DNA of 6,770 bases. It comes from Deltaproteobacteria bacterium (GTDB taxonomy: Bacteria > Desulfobacterota > Desulfobacteria > Desulfobacterales > C00003060). Shown here piece after piece: positions 6,447 through 6,770 of this stretch. A model generated the notes under the pieces. It was not told the origin of the DNA. It saw only the letters and a program-made list of their open reading frames with translations, and ran no database searches. The stretch spans positions 1 to 6,770 of the forward strand of contig JAFDFO010000115.1 of the NCBI GenBank assembly GCA_019309815.1. The letters run 5' to 3'. Each line of letters starts with the position of its first letter. Position 1 is the first letter of the stretch. Both the position numbers and the translations under genes were made by a program.

Positions 6447-6770
6447 CTAGCACCTCCCTCCTTCAGCAGATTTGAACTTGTAGACGGGGGAGGTTCCCTC
6501 CACACCATCCATCTCTATAAAACCCCTGCGCTTCAGAGCCAGTACATATTTTAAGGCATCTGGCGCCGGGATCTCCAGCTCCTTGGCCAGGTTCTTCACC
6601 GCAGCAGGCTTCTTCTCTATAGCCGCCAGGATGGACTGCGTGGCCATTTCATCGATAATGATCCCGCTCAGGGTCCGGTTGACCTCATGCTCGGTGAACA
6701 CCTCTCCGTACTTATTGCCCCTGGCATCGTCAATAAAGACAGGCTTCTTGCCGACGACCCAGCGAAGCTT
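6447..6770 (-). CDS. C-terminal 107 residues of a protein ending in a winged-helix-like domain
   Basis: The reading frame is open to the right edge, so the gene starts outside the window; an internal GTG at 6701 is unlikely to be the real start. The first 25 residues (R-W-V-V-G-K-K-P-V-F-I-D-D-A then G-N-K-Y-G-E) look like short beta strands. Residues about 40-85 have the helix pattern of a winged helix-turn-helix: I-D-E-M-A-T-Q-S-I-L-A-A-I, then V-K-N-L-A-K-E-L-E-I, then A-L-K-Y-V-L-A-L-K-R-R-G-F-I-E. It ends in G-G-R-C and TAG at 6449-6447, 2 nt before the next start, so it is co-translated with the HdrA/GltD chimera. I do not recognise the family. It could be a regulator or, given the operon, a redox-complex subunit using this fold for protein contacts. 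Confidence 0.65.
   Translation of the reverse strand, partial: KLRWVVGKKPVFIDDARGNKYGEVFTEHEVNRTLSGIIIDEMATQSILAAIEKKPAAVKNLAKELEIPAPDALKYVLALKRRGFIEMDGVEGTSPVYKFKSAEGGRC

Overview
The window looks like chromosome from an anaerobic, probably sulfate-reducing or syntrophic, member of the Desulfobacterota (former Deltaproteobacteria). The basis is gene content: heterodisulfide-reductase-like (Hdr/DsrK) iron-sulfur flavoproteins, a sulfhydrogenase/Flx-like electron-input pair, an in-frame selenocysteine codon, and spacers filled with short-period palindromic repeats. Species cannot be named from sequence alone.

Layout. The left third reads on the + strand: a possible C-terminal stub of an upstream gene (1-21), a palindromic repeat (about 30-178), a 347-residue multi-[4Fe-4S] protein of the sulfhydrogenase-beta/AsrA/FlxB type (187-1230), a heptad-repeat spacer, and a 280-residue FAD/NAD(P)/[2Fe-2S] protein of the sulfhydrogenase-gamma/AsrB/FlxA type (1390-2232). 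A 270-bp convergent spacer follows, holding an octad-repeat palindrome and a rho-independent terminator. From there to the right edge everything reads on the - strand as one probable operon. In transcription order it has the C-terminal part of a protein with a winged-helix-like tail (6770-6447), an HdrA-N/GltD chimera (6444-4777), an HdrA-C-like ferredoxin protein (4775-3894), and a DsrK/HdrD-like protein (3834-2503).

The main result is that the last - strand gene is a single selenoprotein gene, not two ORFs. An in-frame TGA at 3114-3112 falls exactly where DsrK-type proteins carry the Cys of their ECGH motif (here P-E-U-G-H-A-Y). The TGA is followed after 15 nt by a hairpin with a 7-bp stem and GGUU loop (3096-3079), which fits a bacterial SECIS element. 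The full product is 443 residues with Sec at 241.

How the genes may work together (inference). The GltD-like flavoprotein would exchange electrons with NAD(P)H. The split HdrA-like FAD/ferredoxin parts and their [4Fe-4S] clusters would carry electrons onward. The Sec-containing DsrK-like subunit would reduce or oxidise a disulfide/dithiol-type partner at a CCG-ligated cluster. The convergent + strand pair is a second NAD(P)H-linked flavin/Fe-S module that could feed the same type of chemistry, but it is on the opposite strand and may belong to a separate unit.
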